Assembly (NCBI RefSeq): GCF_014145395.1
Contig: NZ_JACHTE010000003.1
Span: 1 to 64,000, forward strand
Origin: Marilutibacter penaei
GTDB taxonomy: Bacteria; Pseudomonadota; Gammaproteobacteria; Xanthomonadales; Xanthomonadaceae
DNA: 64,000 nt
Reading direction: 5' to 3'
Both the position numbers and the translations under genes were made by a program. Shown here in pieces: positions 30,148 through 38,633 of this stretch; position 1 is the first letter of the stretch; each line of letters opens with the position of its first letter. The notes beneath the pieces were generated by a model, which searched no databases, had not been told where the DNA came from, and was given only the letters and a program-made list of their open reading frames with translations.

Positions 30148-30175
30148 GACGGCCCCGCGAGGGGCCGTCTGCGTT
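30148..30175 (+). terminator. Terminator after rpoH
   Basis: A nine-bp stem GACGGCCCC / GGGGCCGTC with a four-base loop is followed by TGCGTT. The T-run is weak, but it lies 25 bases after the rpoH stop and before a convergent gene. Confidence 0.65.
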
Positions 30176-30189
30176 CCGGCACGCGCCGC

Positions 30190-31467
30190 TCAATCGGTGG
30201 GCGTTCGCGGTGCCGCCCGGGTGGACCGGCCGAAGATGATCCGGGCGTGGCGCTGGTAGCTCCAGTAAGACCAGGCCCAGTTGATCAGCACGACCAGGCG
30301 GCTGCGGAAGCCGATCAGGAAGAGCACGTGCACCCACAGCCAGAACCACCAGGCGGGCAGGCCCCGCAGGTGCAGGCCGTGCAGGTCGACCACCGCGGCC
30401 ATGCGGCCGATCGTGGCCAGGTTGCCCATGTCCCGGTAGCGGAAGGCGGGCGGTGTCGCGCCGGCGAGCCGGGCACGGACCGCGCGGGCGACGTGCGCGC
30501 CCATCTGCTTGGCGGCCGGGGCGACACCCGGTACCGGGCGCCCGTCCTGTTCGACATGGGCGAGGTCGCCGGCCACGAAGACCTCCGGTTGGCCGGGAAC
30601 GCCGAGATCGGGCCCGACGTGGACCCGGCCCGCGCGGTCGAGTGGCACGCCGAGCAGGGCGCCCAGCGGCGAAGCGGCCACGCCGGCCGCCCATAGCACC
30701 GTCCGCGCCGGTACCCGCGTGCCGCCCAACACGTAGCCCTCGGCATCGATCGCCTCGACGGCGTGGCCGGTGACGACGTCGACGCCCAGTTTCTCCAGCT
30801 TGCGGCGGGCGTCTTCCGACAGGCGCTCGGGGAACGTGGACAGCACGCGCGGCCCGGCTTCGACCAGTCGGATGCGTGCCTGCGCCGGATCGATGTGCCG
30901 GAACTCGTTCTTCAGCGTATGCCGCGCGATCTCGGCCAGCGTGCCGGCAAGCTCGACGCCGGTCGGCCCGCCACCCACGACCGCAAACTCCAGCCAGGCG
31001 GCGCGCTCGGCCGGGTCGTCCGCGGCCTCGGCGTGTTCGAAGGCCATCAGCACCCGCCGGCGGATGCCGAGGGCGTCATCCAGCGACTTCAGGCCGGGTG
31101 CGTGCGGTGCCCATTCGTCGTGGCCAAAGTAGGCGTGCGTCGCGCCGGTGGCGACCACGAGCATGTCGTAATCCAGCGCGGTGCCATCCTCCAGGCCGAG
31201 CCGGCGTCCCCCCGTGTCGATCGAGGCCACCTCGCCTAGCCGGACTTCGACATTCCGCTGGCGACGCAGGATATGGCGCAGCGGCGCCGCGATGTCCGGT
31301 GCCGAAAGGCCCGCGGTGGCGACCTGGTAGAGCAGGGGCTGGAACAGGTGGTGGTTGCGGCGGTCGACCAGCGTGATCCTGACCGCGTCGCGGGCGAGCG
31401 CGCGTGTCGCCCACAGGCCGGCGAAACCGCCGCCGACAATGACGACATGGGGCGGAACGTGGCTCAT
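30190..31467 (-). CDS. Type II NADH dehydrogenase-like FAD oxidoreductase
   Basis: 425 residues from ATG at 31467. The first Rossmann motif is VVIVGGGFAGLWAT (FAD). The second is VVGGGPTGVELAG (NADH). VFVAGDLAH is the C-terminal FAD motif. The last ~70 residues have a hydrophobic, Trp-rich stretch (WWFWLWVHVLFLIG) typical of the membrane anchor of NDH-2 enzymes. It would pass electrons from NADH to quinone without proton pumping. Four-base overlap (ATGA) with the upstream SDR gene. Confidence 0.88.
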   Translation of the reverse strand: MSHVPPHVVIVGGGFAGLWATRALARDAVRITLVDRRNHHLFQPLLYQVATAGLSAPDIAAPLRHILRRQRNVEVRLGEVASIDTGGRRLGLEDGTALDYDMLVVATGATHAYFGHDEWAPHAPGLKSLDDALGIRRRVLMAFEHAEAADDPAERAAWLEFAVVGGGPTGVELAGTLAEIARHTLKNEFRHIDPAQARIRLVEAGPRVLSTFPERLSEDARRKLEKLGVDVVTGHAVEAIDAEGYVLGGTRVPARTVLWAAGVAASPLGALLGVPLDRAGRVHVGPDLGVPGQPEVFVAGDLAHVEQDGRPVPGVAPAAKQMGAHVARAVRARLAGATPPAFRYRDMGNLATIGRMAAVVDLHGLHLRGLPAWWFWLWVHVLFLIGFRSRLVVLINWAWSYWSYQRHARIIFGRSTRAAPRTPTD

Positions 31468-32441
31468 GCGGCGGCTCCGGCGGCGGGCAGGGGCGCGGGT
31501 GACGGCGCCACGTGGCGGCCCACCGTGCGCGGCGCGCGCCCGAGCAGGACGGGCAGGCGGTTGTCGCGGGGACAGTTGTCCTGCCGCAGCAGTTCCCAGT
31601 GTCCGTAGGAGAACGGCGTCGCGTGCAGCAGGTCGCAGGCATGGCTGGCGACGCGGGCCAGCCAGCCGGGCACCTCGAGCTGCAGCGCCGGGGTATCCGT
31701 ATGCAGCCGGCGCAGTGCCGCCAGGTGCTCGGCCAGCGTGCACGGATGCAGTCCGCCGAGCTCGTGTTCGCGCATGGACGTCGCTCCGGCCGGTGCCAGT
31801 GCAAGCCGCGCGATCGCATCCCCGAGGTCGCGCACGTCGAGCACGGCGATCCGCCCGAGTGCGTCGGCCGGCAGGCAGTGGATTGGCCAGCGTGCGACGC
31901 GCCGGAGCCAGCGCGCGCCGAACCCGCCTTCGCCATCGAGCAGCGAGGGCCGGACGATGTGCCAGTCCGCGCCGCTCGCCCGCAACGCGGCCTCGCCGTC
32001 GCGCTTGGAGCGCAGGAAGCGGCTGCGGACCGGTCCCTCGAGGCCGAGTGCCGACACGTGCACGAGGCGCAGCCCGCGCGCCCTGCAGGCCTCCGCCAGC
32101 GCGGCCGGGGCGAGGTGGTGGACGCGCTCGTAGGTCTCGCGCCCGCGCGGCCGCAGGATGCCGACGCAGTTCACCACCGCATCGACCCCGGCCAGCGGCC
32201 CGGCCCAGTCCGCGGCCCCGGTCAGGCGTTCGAACCGGGCGTTACGGAATGCCTGGGCGGGTCCGACGCCATGCCGGAGCCGCCGCCCCGGATGCCGGCT
32301 GCCGACGACCGTGAGCGCGCCCTGCCTGTCGAGGGCGTCGACGACATGGCGGCCAATGAAGCCGGCGCCGCCCAGCACGAGTACGCGGGGTGGGCTGGCC
32401 GCCTCGATCGGCCCGGGGCGTGGTGCGTCCAAACCTGCCAT
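31464..32441 (-). CDS. NAD(P)-binding SDR protein, NDUFA9-like
   Basis: 325 residues of the extended/atypical SDR class. The nucleotide-binding VLVLGGAGFIGRHVVDAL is at ~19-37. DAVVNCVGILRP and LRLVHVSALGL follow, as in complex I NDUFA9-subunit-like proteins. The catalytic YxxxK is not obvious, as is usual for this subgroup. It is translated together with the NDH-2-like gene and may support quinone or electron-transfer functions. Divergent from the GbsR/MarR regulator. AGGAGC precedes the start. Confidence 0.78.
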   Translation of the reverse strand: MAGLDAPRPGPIEAASPPRVLVLGGAGFIGRHVVDALDRQGALTVVGSRHPGRRLRHGVGPAQAFRNARFERLTGAADWAGPLAGVDAVVNCVGILRPRGRETYERVHHLAPAALAEACRARGLRLVHVSALGLEGPVRSRFLRSKRDGEAALRASGADWHIVRPSLLDGEGGFGARWLRRVARWPIHCLPADALGRIAVLDVRDLGDAIARLALAPAGATSMREHELGGLHPCTLAEHLAALRRLHTDTPALQLEVPGWLARVASHACDLLHATPFSYGHWELLRQDNCPRDNRLPVLLGRAPRTVGRHVAPSPAPLPAAGAAA

Positions 32442-32462
32442 GGCCCTGCTCCTGTGTCGTTA

Positions 32463-32482
32463 ATTTCTGTATTGACAGAAAT
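32463..32482. promoter_or_regulatory. Palindromic operator in the SDR/GbsR divergent region
   Basis: A perfect 8-bp inverted repeat ATTTCTGT / ACAGAAAT with ATTG between. It overlaps the -35 box (TTGACA, 32472-32477) of the rightward promoter and lies 22 bases from the leftward start codon. This is the expected position for the operator of the adjacent regulator. Confidence 0.55.
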
Positions 32483-32500
32483 ATATGACGAAACTAACCT
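32472..32500 (+). promoter_or_regulatory. Putative promoter of the GbsR/MarR gene
   Basis: Consensus TTGACA (32472-32477), a 17-base spacer and TAACCT (32495-32500). The -35 box is inside the palindrome, so autorepression is likely. Confidence 0.5.
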
Positions 32501-32528
32501 GCCGCCAAGCCCCCCGGACCCTCCCTCG

Positions 32529-33065
32529 ATGCCCGACGCCCATGCACTCTCGCCGATCGCCCAGCGCTTCGTCCTTCATTGGGGGGAAATGGGATCGCGC
32601 TGGGGGGTGAACCGCACTGTGGCGCAGATCCATGCGCTCCTGTTCCTGTCCGGGCGTCCGATGCACGCGGAGGAGATCGCCGCGACCCTTTCGGTCGCGC
32701 GCTCCAACGTCAGCACCAGCCTGCGAGAACTGACCAACTACGGACTCGTGCGCACGGTGCATCAGCTCGGCGACCGCCGCGACCATTTCGAGACGTCGAA
32801 GGACGTGTGGGAGCTGTTCCGCACCGTCGTCCGGGAACGCAAGGCGCGCGAGTTCGATCCGACGGTCGCGATGCTGGCCGACTGCGTGGCCGATCCGGCG
32901 CTCGCCGACGAGCCCGCGGAGGTGCGTGCCCGCATCAGGGAGACGCGTGACCTGGTGGCCTCGCTCTCGGCCTGGGGGGACGAGATGCTCCGGCTGGAGC
33001 CCTCGACCCTGATGAAGCTGATGAAGCTCGGCAGCCGTATCAAGAAGCTGCTGCGCGAGGGCTGA
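32529..33065 (+). CDS. GbsR/MarR family transcriptional regulator
   Basis: 178 residues. A winged-helix domain (~20-85) has the recognition-helix region LSVARSNVSTSLRELTNYGL followed by the wing VHQLGDRRDHFE. This layout is typical of GbsR-type MarR relatives. The C-terminal helices probably dimerise. It is divergent from the SDR/NDH-2 pair and has a palindrome in the shared promoter region, so these genes are the likely targets; the signal is unknown. Shine-Dalgarno is weak. Confidence 0.85.
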   Translation: MPDAHALSPIAQRFVLHWGEMGSRWGVNRTVAQIHALLFLSGRPMHAEEIAATLSVARSNVSTSLRELTNYGLVRTVHQLGDRRDHFETSKDVWELFRTVVRERKAREFDPTVAMLADCVADPALADEPAEVRARIRETRDLVASLSAWGDEMLRLEPSTLMKLMKLGSRIKKLLREG

Positions 33066-33066
33066 G

Positions 33067-34035
33067 TCAGGCCGCGGGGAGCGCGATACCCATCCGACCG
33101 GCCAACAGCGCCTCCAGCTTCACCTGGTCGGCGGCGAATTTGCGGATACCCTCGGCGAGCTTTTCGGTCGCCATCGCGTCCTCGTTGTGCTGCCAGCGGA
33201 ATGCCGGTTCCTCGAGGCCGGCCGGGTGCGGCGCGCGCTGGCCATCGTCCACCAGGGCGCGCACCGCGTCGCCAGCGCCGCGTTCCAGTTCGTCCAGCAG
33301 GTCCGGCGAGATGGTGAGCCGGTCGCAGCCGGCCAGCGCCAGCACCTGTCCGGTGTTGCGGAAGCTCGCGCCCATCACCACGGTGTCGTAGCCGTGGCGC
33401 TTGTAGTAGTGCCAGATGCGGGTGACCGACTGCACGCCGGGGTCGTCCTGGGGCGTTGCCGGTGCATCCATGCCGTTCGCGCGATGCCAGTCGAGGATGC
33501 GGCCGACGAAGGGCGAGATCAGGAACACCCCGGCCTCGGCGCAGGCGACGGCTTGGGCAAACGAGAACAGCAGCGTCAGGTTGCAGTGGATCCCTTCGCG
33601 CTCGAGCTGTTCGGCGGCGCGGATGCCCTCCCACGTCGCTGCGATCTTGATCAGCAGCCGGTCGGCGCCGATGCCGGCGTCCTCGTACAGCGCGACCAGC
33701 TTGCGGGCCTGCGCGAGCGTGGCCTCGGTATCGAAGCTCAGGCGCGCATCGACCTCGGTGGACACGCGACCGGGGACCCGCTTGAGGATCTCGCCACCAA
33801 TCGCCACGGCCAGGCGGTCGCCGGCATCGGCAACGCGCGCCGCGTCGTCTGGGCCGCGTGCGTCGGCGATGGCCGTTTCGATCAGGCCCGCGTAGGCGGG
33901 CAGGGCCGCCGCCTTGAGCAGCAGCGACGGGTTGGTCGTCGCGTCCATCGGCTTGAAGCGGTCGATGGCCTCGATGTCGCCGGTGTCGGCAACGACGACG
34001 GACAGGGCACGCAGGGCATCGAGTGGGGTGGTCAT
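33067..34035 (-). CDS. tal: Transaldolase
   Basis: 322 residues, close to E. coli TalB (317). [14 protein letters not shown] is the N-terminal signature. [11 protein letters not shown] contains the Schiff-base Lys130, and [21 protein letters not shown] follows. It transfers dihydroxyacetone units between sugar phosphates in the non-oxidative pentose phosphate pathway. It converges with the GbsR gene with only one base between stops. Confidence 0.97.
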   Translation of the reverse strand: MTTPLDALRALSVVVADTGDIEAIDRFKPMDATTNPSLLLKAAALPAYAGLIETAIADARGPDDAARVADAGDRLAVAIGGEILKRVPGRVSTEVDARLSFDTEATLAQARKLVALYEDAGIGADRLLIKIAATWEGIRAAEQLEREGIHCNLTLLFSFAQAVACAEAGVFLISPFVGRILDWHRANGMDAPATPQDDPGVQSVTRIWHYYKRHGYDTVVMGASFRNTGQVLALAGCDRLTISPDLLDELERGAGDAVRALVDDGQRAPHPAGLEEPAFRWQHNEDAMATEKLAEGIRKFAADQVKLEALLAGRMGIALPAA

Positions 34036-34158
34036 GGGCAGGCGGGCATGGCGCGGGGGCGTCCATTCTGCGGGATGCCCGTCGCGCCGTCATGCCCGAC
34101 ACCGGTGCGCCATCGCCGATGCGCTACGCTCGTGGCCACTCCACCGCCCGGAGGCCCC

Positions 34159-34893
34159 ATGGCCGAGCCCGAGAAACGCATCGCCCTGCTGATCGATGCC
34201 GACAACGCACCTGCGTCGAAGATCGACGTCGTCCTCGCCGAGGTCGCCCGCCACGGCGTCGCCAACGTGCGCCGTGCCTACGGCAACTGGAAGAGCCCGG
34301 CGATGAAGGGCTGGGAGTCGATGCTGCACGAGTATGCGATCCGGCCGATCCAGCAGTTCGCCTATAGCAAGGGCAAGAACGCGTCCGACATGGCGATGGT
34401 GATCGACGCGATGGACCTGCTCTACGCCGGCAAGCTCGATGCCTTCGCGATCGTGTCGTCCGATGCCGATTTCACCCCGCTGGTGATGCGCCTGCTCACC
34501 GAAGGCGTGAAGGTGTACGGCTACGGCGCGCAGCAGACCCCCGAGCCCTTCGTCAATGCGTGCACGGTGTTTACTTACGTCGAAGCCCTGGGCCAGCCGG
34601 CGAATGCCGACAATGGCACCACCAAGGCGCAGCCGGCGAAGGAACTGCGCGGTGACACGCGGCTGGTGCAGATGCTGCGCAACGCGGTGGAGGCGGCCGG
34701 CGACGACGATGGCTGGGCGCACCTGGGCGCGGTCGGCAGCCAGGTGGGCAACCAGGCCTCGTTCGATCCACGCAACTACGGTTACCGCAAGCTCAGCGAC
34801 CTGATCGACGCGATCGGCCTGTTCGAGGTGAAGCGCCAGGGCCCGATCGTGCTGGTGCGCGACAAGCCCAAGGGGCGGGGCAAGCGCAGCTGA
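34159..34893 (+). CDS. NYN domain protein with C-terminal OST-HTH/LOTUS domain
   Basis: 244 residues. The N-terminal NYN (PIN-like nuclease, DUF88) domain has acidic residues in LLIDADN, KNASDMAMVIDAMDL and IVSSDADFTPL, spaced as in metal-dependent RNases. The C-terminal ~80 residues resemble an OST-HTH/LOTUS RNA-binding domain (WAHLGAVGSQVGNQ...FDPRNYGYRKLSDLI). RNA processing is likely from the family but the target is unknown. GGAG lies nine bases upstream of the ATG. Confidence 0.85.
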   Translation: MAEPEKRIALLIDADNAPASKIDVVLAEVARHGVANVRRAYGNWKSPAMKGWESMLHEYAIRPIQQFAYSKGKNASDMAMVIDAMDLLYAGKLDAFAIVSSDADFTPLVMRLLTEGVKVYGYGAQQTPEPFVNACTVFTYVEALGQPANADNGTTKAQPAKELRGDTRLVQMLRNAVEAAGDDDGWAHLGAVGSQVGNQASFDPRNYGYRKLSDLIDAIGLFEVKRQGPIVLVRDKPKGRGKRS

Positions 34894-34899
34894 TCCGGC

Positions 34900-37143
34900 T
34901 CAGTAAAGGTCGACCGGATCCACGTCCAGCGACCATCGCACGCGACGGGCTTCAGGGCTGGCGTAGAGCGTCGGCAGTGCCGCATCGAGCGCGGCGTGCA
35001 GGTCGCGTCGATCTGCCGCGGTCAGGAGCAGCTGCATGCGCTGGTAGCCGGCGCGTCGTGGCATCGGTGCCGGTAACGGGCCGTTGAGCTCGAGCGCGGC
35101 GCGCGGCGCGGCGTGTGCCAGGGCCTCGCGGGCAAGGTGCAGGAAGGACTCGGCGGCTTCGACCTGCTTCGCTTCGGCGCGCAGCATCGCCATGTGGGTC
35201 GCGGGTGGGAAGCCGGCAGCCTCGCGTTGCGGCAGTTCGGCCTCGGCGAAGGCCGGGTAGCCGCCGCCGAGCAGGGTCTCCAGCAGGGGGTGGCCCGGGT
35301 GGTGGGTCTGCAGCAGGACCTCGCCCGGACGGTCGGCGCGACCGGCGCGGCCGGCCACCTGGATCAGCAGCTGGGCGAGCTTCTCGGGTGCCCGGAAGTC
35401 GGCGCTGAAGAGGCCTTCGTCGATGCCGACCACCGCGACCAGGGTCAACCCGGCCAGGTCATGGCCCTTGGCCAGCATCTGGGTGCCGACGAGGATGCCC
35501 GGCTCCCGACCGAACTCCGCGAGCAGCGTTTCCATGGCATCGCGGCGCTGGGTACTGCCGCGGTCGACGCGGAAGATGCGCGTGTCGGGAAACCGCGCCC
35601 TCAAAGCGTCCTCGATCCGTTCCGTGCCGGCGCCCTGCGGCTGCAGGCCCAGGCCGCCACAGTCGGGGCAGGCATCCGGCACGCGCTGGCGATGGCCGCA
35701 GTGGTGGCACTGCAGGCGCCGCCCGCCGGCATGCACCGTCATCGGCGTGCCATGCAGCGCGGTGCTGCAGCGCGGACACTGTGCATTCCAGCCGCAGTCG
35801 TGGCAGAGCAGCACCGGCGCGTAGCCGCGACGGTTCTTGAACACCAGCACCTGTCCGCCATCGGCAAGGGCGCGTTCGATGGCGGTGAGCAGCTCCGGCG
35901 ACAGACCGGCATCGAGCGGCCGCTTGCGCACGTCGACCACGCGTACCCGCGGGGGGCGGGCGGCGCCCGCGCGTTCCCGCAGGCGGAGGTGGACGTAGCG
36001 TCCGCTCCGGGCATTCCGCAGCGACTCCAGCGAAGGCGTGGCGCTGCCCAGGACCACCGGCACGTCCAGCGCCTTGCCGCGCACGAGGGCGAAATCACGG
36101 GCGTGGTAGCGGATGCCGTCGAGCTGCTTGAAGCTGCCGTCGTGTTCTTCGTCCACGACGATCAGGCCCGGCTCAGGGAGCGGCAGGAACACCGCCGAAC
36201 GCGTGCCGACCACCACCCGCGCCTCGCCCCGCGCGGCGGCGGCCCAGACCCGGGCGCGCTCGCCATCGGGCAGGCCTGAGTGCAGGGCGTGGACCGGGAT
36301 CCCGAGCCGGTCGCGGAACCGGCCCAGGGTCTGCGGGGTCAGGCCGATCTCGGGGACCAGCACCAGCGCTTGCCGTCCACGCGCCAGGCAGTCGGCGATC
36401 GCATGCAGGTAGACCTCCGTCTTGCCGCTGCCGGTGACGCCATCGAGCAGGAGGGGCTGGAACGTCCCGTGGGACGACAGGACTGCGTCGATGGCTGCCT
36501 GTTGTCCCGCGTTCGGCGTCGGACCGGCTCCGGGCTCGGCGGCCCGCCGGACCGGCGGAAGTTCGACCCGCTCCGCCAGGCCCCGACCGGAGAGGCTGCG
36601 GGCGGCGCTGCGCCACCCCTCCACCGTCTGGTCCAGCCGGTCCTCGTCGATGCGCCCCCCCGCCAGATGATGGGCCAAGCGACGGGGGCGGCCCTCACGC
36701 ATGCCGGCACATGCGGTCCGCCCCGCTTCGGTCAGCTGCCATCCCCAGACCCGGGTGTCGGGCAGGGGCTCTCCGTGGCGGAGTGGGCCCGGCAATGCTG
36801 TCGCGAGTACTTCGCCGAGCGGCGCGTGGGTGTATCGCGCCAGCCAATGCAAGGAGGCCAACAGTTCCCCCTGCAGCAGCGGGGGACCGTCAAGCCGGTC
36901 CGAGACCGTCTTGAGCGCACCGGACGCTTCGTCGGGGGCGGCGGTTGCCACCACCACCCCGACTTTCTCCCCGCCGCGCCCGAAGGGCACCCGGACCCGG
37001 CAGCCGACAGGATCGCCCTGGCCCGGGGCCTCCGGCGGCCGGTAATCGAACAGCTGTGGCAGGGGCACGGGCAGCGCCACGCGCCAGACCGCGGCCGGTG
37101 CATCCGGTGCGGCGGTACAGGTGGGGGCGGCGGCTTCAGGCAT
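34900..37143 (-). CDS. priA: Primosomal protein N' (replication restart helicase PriA)
   Basis: 747 residues. The N-terminal DNA-binding domain (~20-120) carries VGCRVRVPFGR. The helicase core has Walker A GVTGSGKTEVY and DEEH (VVDEEHDGSFKQ). A Cys-rich zinc region lies at about residues 445-495 (CHDCGW, CPRC, CHHCG, CPDC; eight Cys for two Zn). Motifs V/VI follow (GTQMLAKGHD, QVAGRAGR). It restarts collapsed forks and loads DnaB. A CRP/Clp-like site and two DnaA boxes lie upstream. Confidence 0.97.
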   Translation of the reverse strand: MPEAAAPTCTAAPDAPAAVWRVALPVPLPQLFDYRPPEAPGQGDPVGCRVRVPFGRGGEKVGVVVATAAPDEASGALKTVSDRLDGPPLLQGELLASLHWLARYTHAPLGEVLATALPGPLRHGEPLPDTRVWGWQLTEAGRTACAGMREGRPRRLAHHLAGGRIDEDRLDQTVEGWRSAARSLSGRGLAERVELPPVRRAAEPGAGPTPNAGQQAAIDAVLSSHGTFQPLLLDGVTGSGKTEVYLHAIADCLARGRQALVLVPEIGLTPQTLGRFRDRLGIPVHALHSGLPDGERARVWAAAARGEARVVVGTRSAVFLPLPEPGLIVVDEEHDGSFKQLDGIRYHARDFALVRGKALDVPVVLGSATPSLESLRNARSGRYVHLRLRERAGAARPPRVRVVDVRKRPLDAGLSPELLTAIERALADGGQVLVFKNRRGYAPVLLCHDCGWNAQCPRCSTALHGTPMTVHAGGRRLQCHHCGHRQRVPDACPDCGGLGLQPQGAGTERIEDALRARFPDTRIFRVDRGSTQRRDAMETLLAEFGREPGILVGTQMLAKGHDLAGLTLVAVVGIDEGLFSADFRAPEKLAQLLIQVAGRAGRADRPGEVLLQTHHPGHPLLETLLGGGYPAFAEAELPQREAAGFPPATHMAMLRAEAKQVEAAESFLHLAREALAHAAPRAALELNGPLPAPMPRRAGYQRMQLLLTAADRRDLHAALDAALPTLYASPEARRVRWSLDVDPVDLY

Positions 37144-37209
37144 CGTCGAAGTCTAGGGGATGGACCGTGGAGACGGCCGCCGCGAGTTGCAGACCATTGC
37201 TGCGCGTCA

Positions 37210-37225
37210 TGTGATGAAAATCACG
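37210..37225. promoter_or_regulatory. CRP/Clp-like binding site
   Basis: TGTGA-N6-TCACG matches the CRP-family consensus TGTGA-N6-TCACA with one mismatch. It lies 67 bases before the priA start. In xanthomonads the CRP homologue Clp uses this type of site. Which gene it controls is not clear. Confidence 0.5.
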
Positions 37226-37255
37226 CAAGTCACCGTGGCCAAAGAAGAAATTTCC

Positions 37256-37278
37256 TTATCCACACGGCCTGTGGATAA
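37256..37278. promoter_or_regulatory. Inverted pair of DnaA boxes
   Basis: TTATCCACA (37256-37264) and TGTGGATAA (37270-37278) are both perfect consensus DnaA boxes, facing each other with five bases between. An AT-rich segment follows 50 bases later. Confidence 0.6.
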
Positions 37279-37613
37279 CGCTGTGCATGGTGTGTCGGCA
37301 GGGGGGCCAAATCCCGCTGAATCAAGCCTTCACATCATCTTGGCTAAAAAATGACCACTCCCATAAATATCAATATATTCATATACTTGCGCGTGAAACA
37401 TATCCGTCACCCGGGGGGCTTGGGGTGGCTGCCCCGGTCCGGTGACGGAATTCTTACTGCTGTGCACAACCGCTTCGGCCGGAAAAGCCCGACAGGGCGG
37501 GGAGGAGCGTCGCGTGCACAAATGTCAAGCCGTTTCTTGAAGTCCGTCGCAGCGCCGGAATGCGCCCACGCGCATCGGCGTGGCTATCATGCGGACATGA
37601 CCGCCGCCTCGCC

Positions 37614-38633
37614 ATGAGCCCTCCGCGCCCCTCCCCTCCGTCCGCCGCCCTGACCGCGTTCATGCGCGGGGTGGAGCGGCGCGCAGCCGTGCTTGCGGAA
37701 CTGCAGGCGGGGGATGCGGCCGCCGGCGACGCGGCGGTGGAGGCAGCACTGTTCGCGTTCCCTCAGCAGGCGGATACCCTGCCGATGCGGGCGTGGCCGG
37801 TCCGCTTCTGGGCGCTCCTCCTGACCGCGCCCGCCTTGCAGAAACGGGTGGCGGTGGCGGTCCCGCTGGATGCCACGGATCGCCTGGCCGAGCTGGGGGC
37901 CGGACCCCGGGCCGCGGTCCTGCTGCAACTGGCGGCCGGCCTCGATGAAGCCGAGGCCGCCGAGGTGATGGGGATCAGCGTGGCCGGCTATCGCCTGGCG
38001 CTGGCGCAGGCAGTGACCGAGGACGGTGCCGCGCTCAGCCAGCAGCAGGCATGGCAGCGCCTGCGCGAACAGGTCCACATGCGGGTCAGGCTGCTCCCGC
38101 CCCCGCGCATGCAGCGCCTGGCCCGGGTGCGCGAGGCCGCGCTCCATGGCGAGACGCCGCAGCTGCCGGCCGGCGCTCCCTCGGGGGATGCGGTGCCGGC
38201 CGGCCCTCGACCGCATCGGCGCCTGCGGGGCGTGCTCTGGGGGCTGCTGGTCCTGTGCGTGCTGGCGTTCGCCGCCACCTTCTGGTGGCCGTTCCCGGGG
38301 TTCGACCCCCTCGGCCTGTCGCAGGCGTCACGGGCCGGCGCGGCCCCGGCGGACGGACGCGTGGAGGTGGAAGCGCTGGCCGCCGCGGCCCCGGCGGCGA
38401 CCCACTACGACGCCGCGAATGCCTTGTTGCTGCATCCGGATTTCGAGCAGCTGGCGCACCCCGCGCAGGCCGCCGTGGCCGAAGACCTGGCCTTCTACAG
38501 CTGGCTGGTGGCCCGCGATGCTGCGCCCGCCGACCCGATGCTGCCTCCGTTGGCGCCCGTCGCTGAGCAGGAATCGCTGGACGACGTGACGGATGGGAGC
38601 GATGGGAGCGAAAGTGATGCCTCAGCGCTTTGA
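37614..38633 (+). CDS. Membrane protein with sigma-70 region 4-like N-terminal domain
   Basis: 339 residues. Residues ~75-135 (LGAGPRAAVLLQLAAGLDEAEAAEVMGISVAGYRLALAQA, described here in parts) look like sigma-70 region 4: a P-R-A-V-L-L-type first helix, then an E-A-E-V-M-G-I-S helix-turn-helix. A single membrane segment (LWGLLVLCVLAFAATFWW) is at about 205-225. The C-terminal ~110 residues are acidic and would be periplasmic. No region 2 is visible, so it is not a complete sigma factor. It overlaps the DUF3106 gene. I do not recognise a named family. Confidence 0.7.
   Translation: MSPPRPSPPSAALTAFMRGVERRAAVLAELQAGDAAAGDAAVEAALFAFPQQADTLPMRAWPVRFWALLLTAPALQKRVAVAVPLDATDRLAELGAGPRAAVLLQLAAGLDEAEAAEVMGISVAGYRLALAQAVTEDGAALSQQQAWQRLREQVHMRVRLLPPPRMQRLARVREAALHGETPQLPAGAPSGDAVPAGPRPHRRLRGVLWGLLVLCVLAFAATFWWPFPGFDPLGLSQASRAGAAPADGRVEVEALAAAAPAATHYDAANALLLHPDFEQLAHPAQAAVAEDLAFYSWLVARDAAPADPMLPPLAPVAEQESLDDVTDGSDGSESDASAL

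Larger units (their letters stand above)
37144..37613. other. 470-base intergenic region with DnaA boxes and AT-rich segment
   Basis: No gene is seen. From left to right it contains a CRP/Clp-like dyad (37210-37225), two inverted perfect DnaA boxes (37256-37278), an AT-rich segment (about 37330-37390) and weaker DnaA-box-like TGTGCACAA at 37461-37469. A promoter-like TTGGCT (37340-37345) stands 16 bases before CATAAA. The composition differs sharply from the surroundings. Confidence 0.6.

Noticed and set aside
37144-37613. Chromosomal replication origin
   Set aside because: DnaA boxes and an AT-rich stretch are present, but dnaA, dnaN, recF and gyrB are not nearby and only two perfect boxes exist. 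Kept as a finding, not called an origin.
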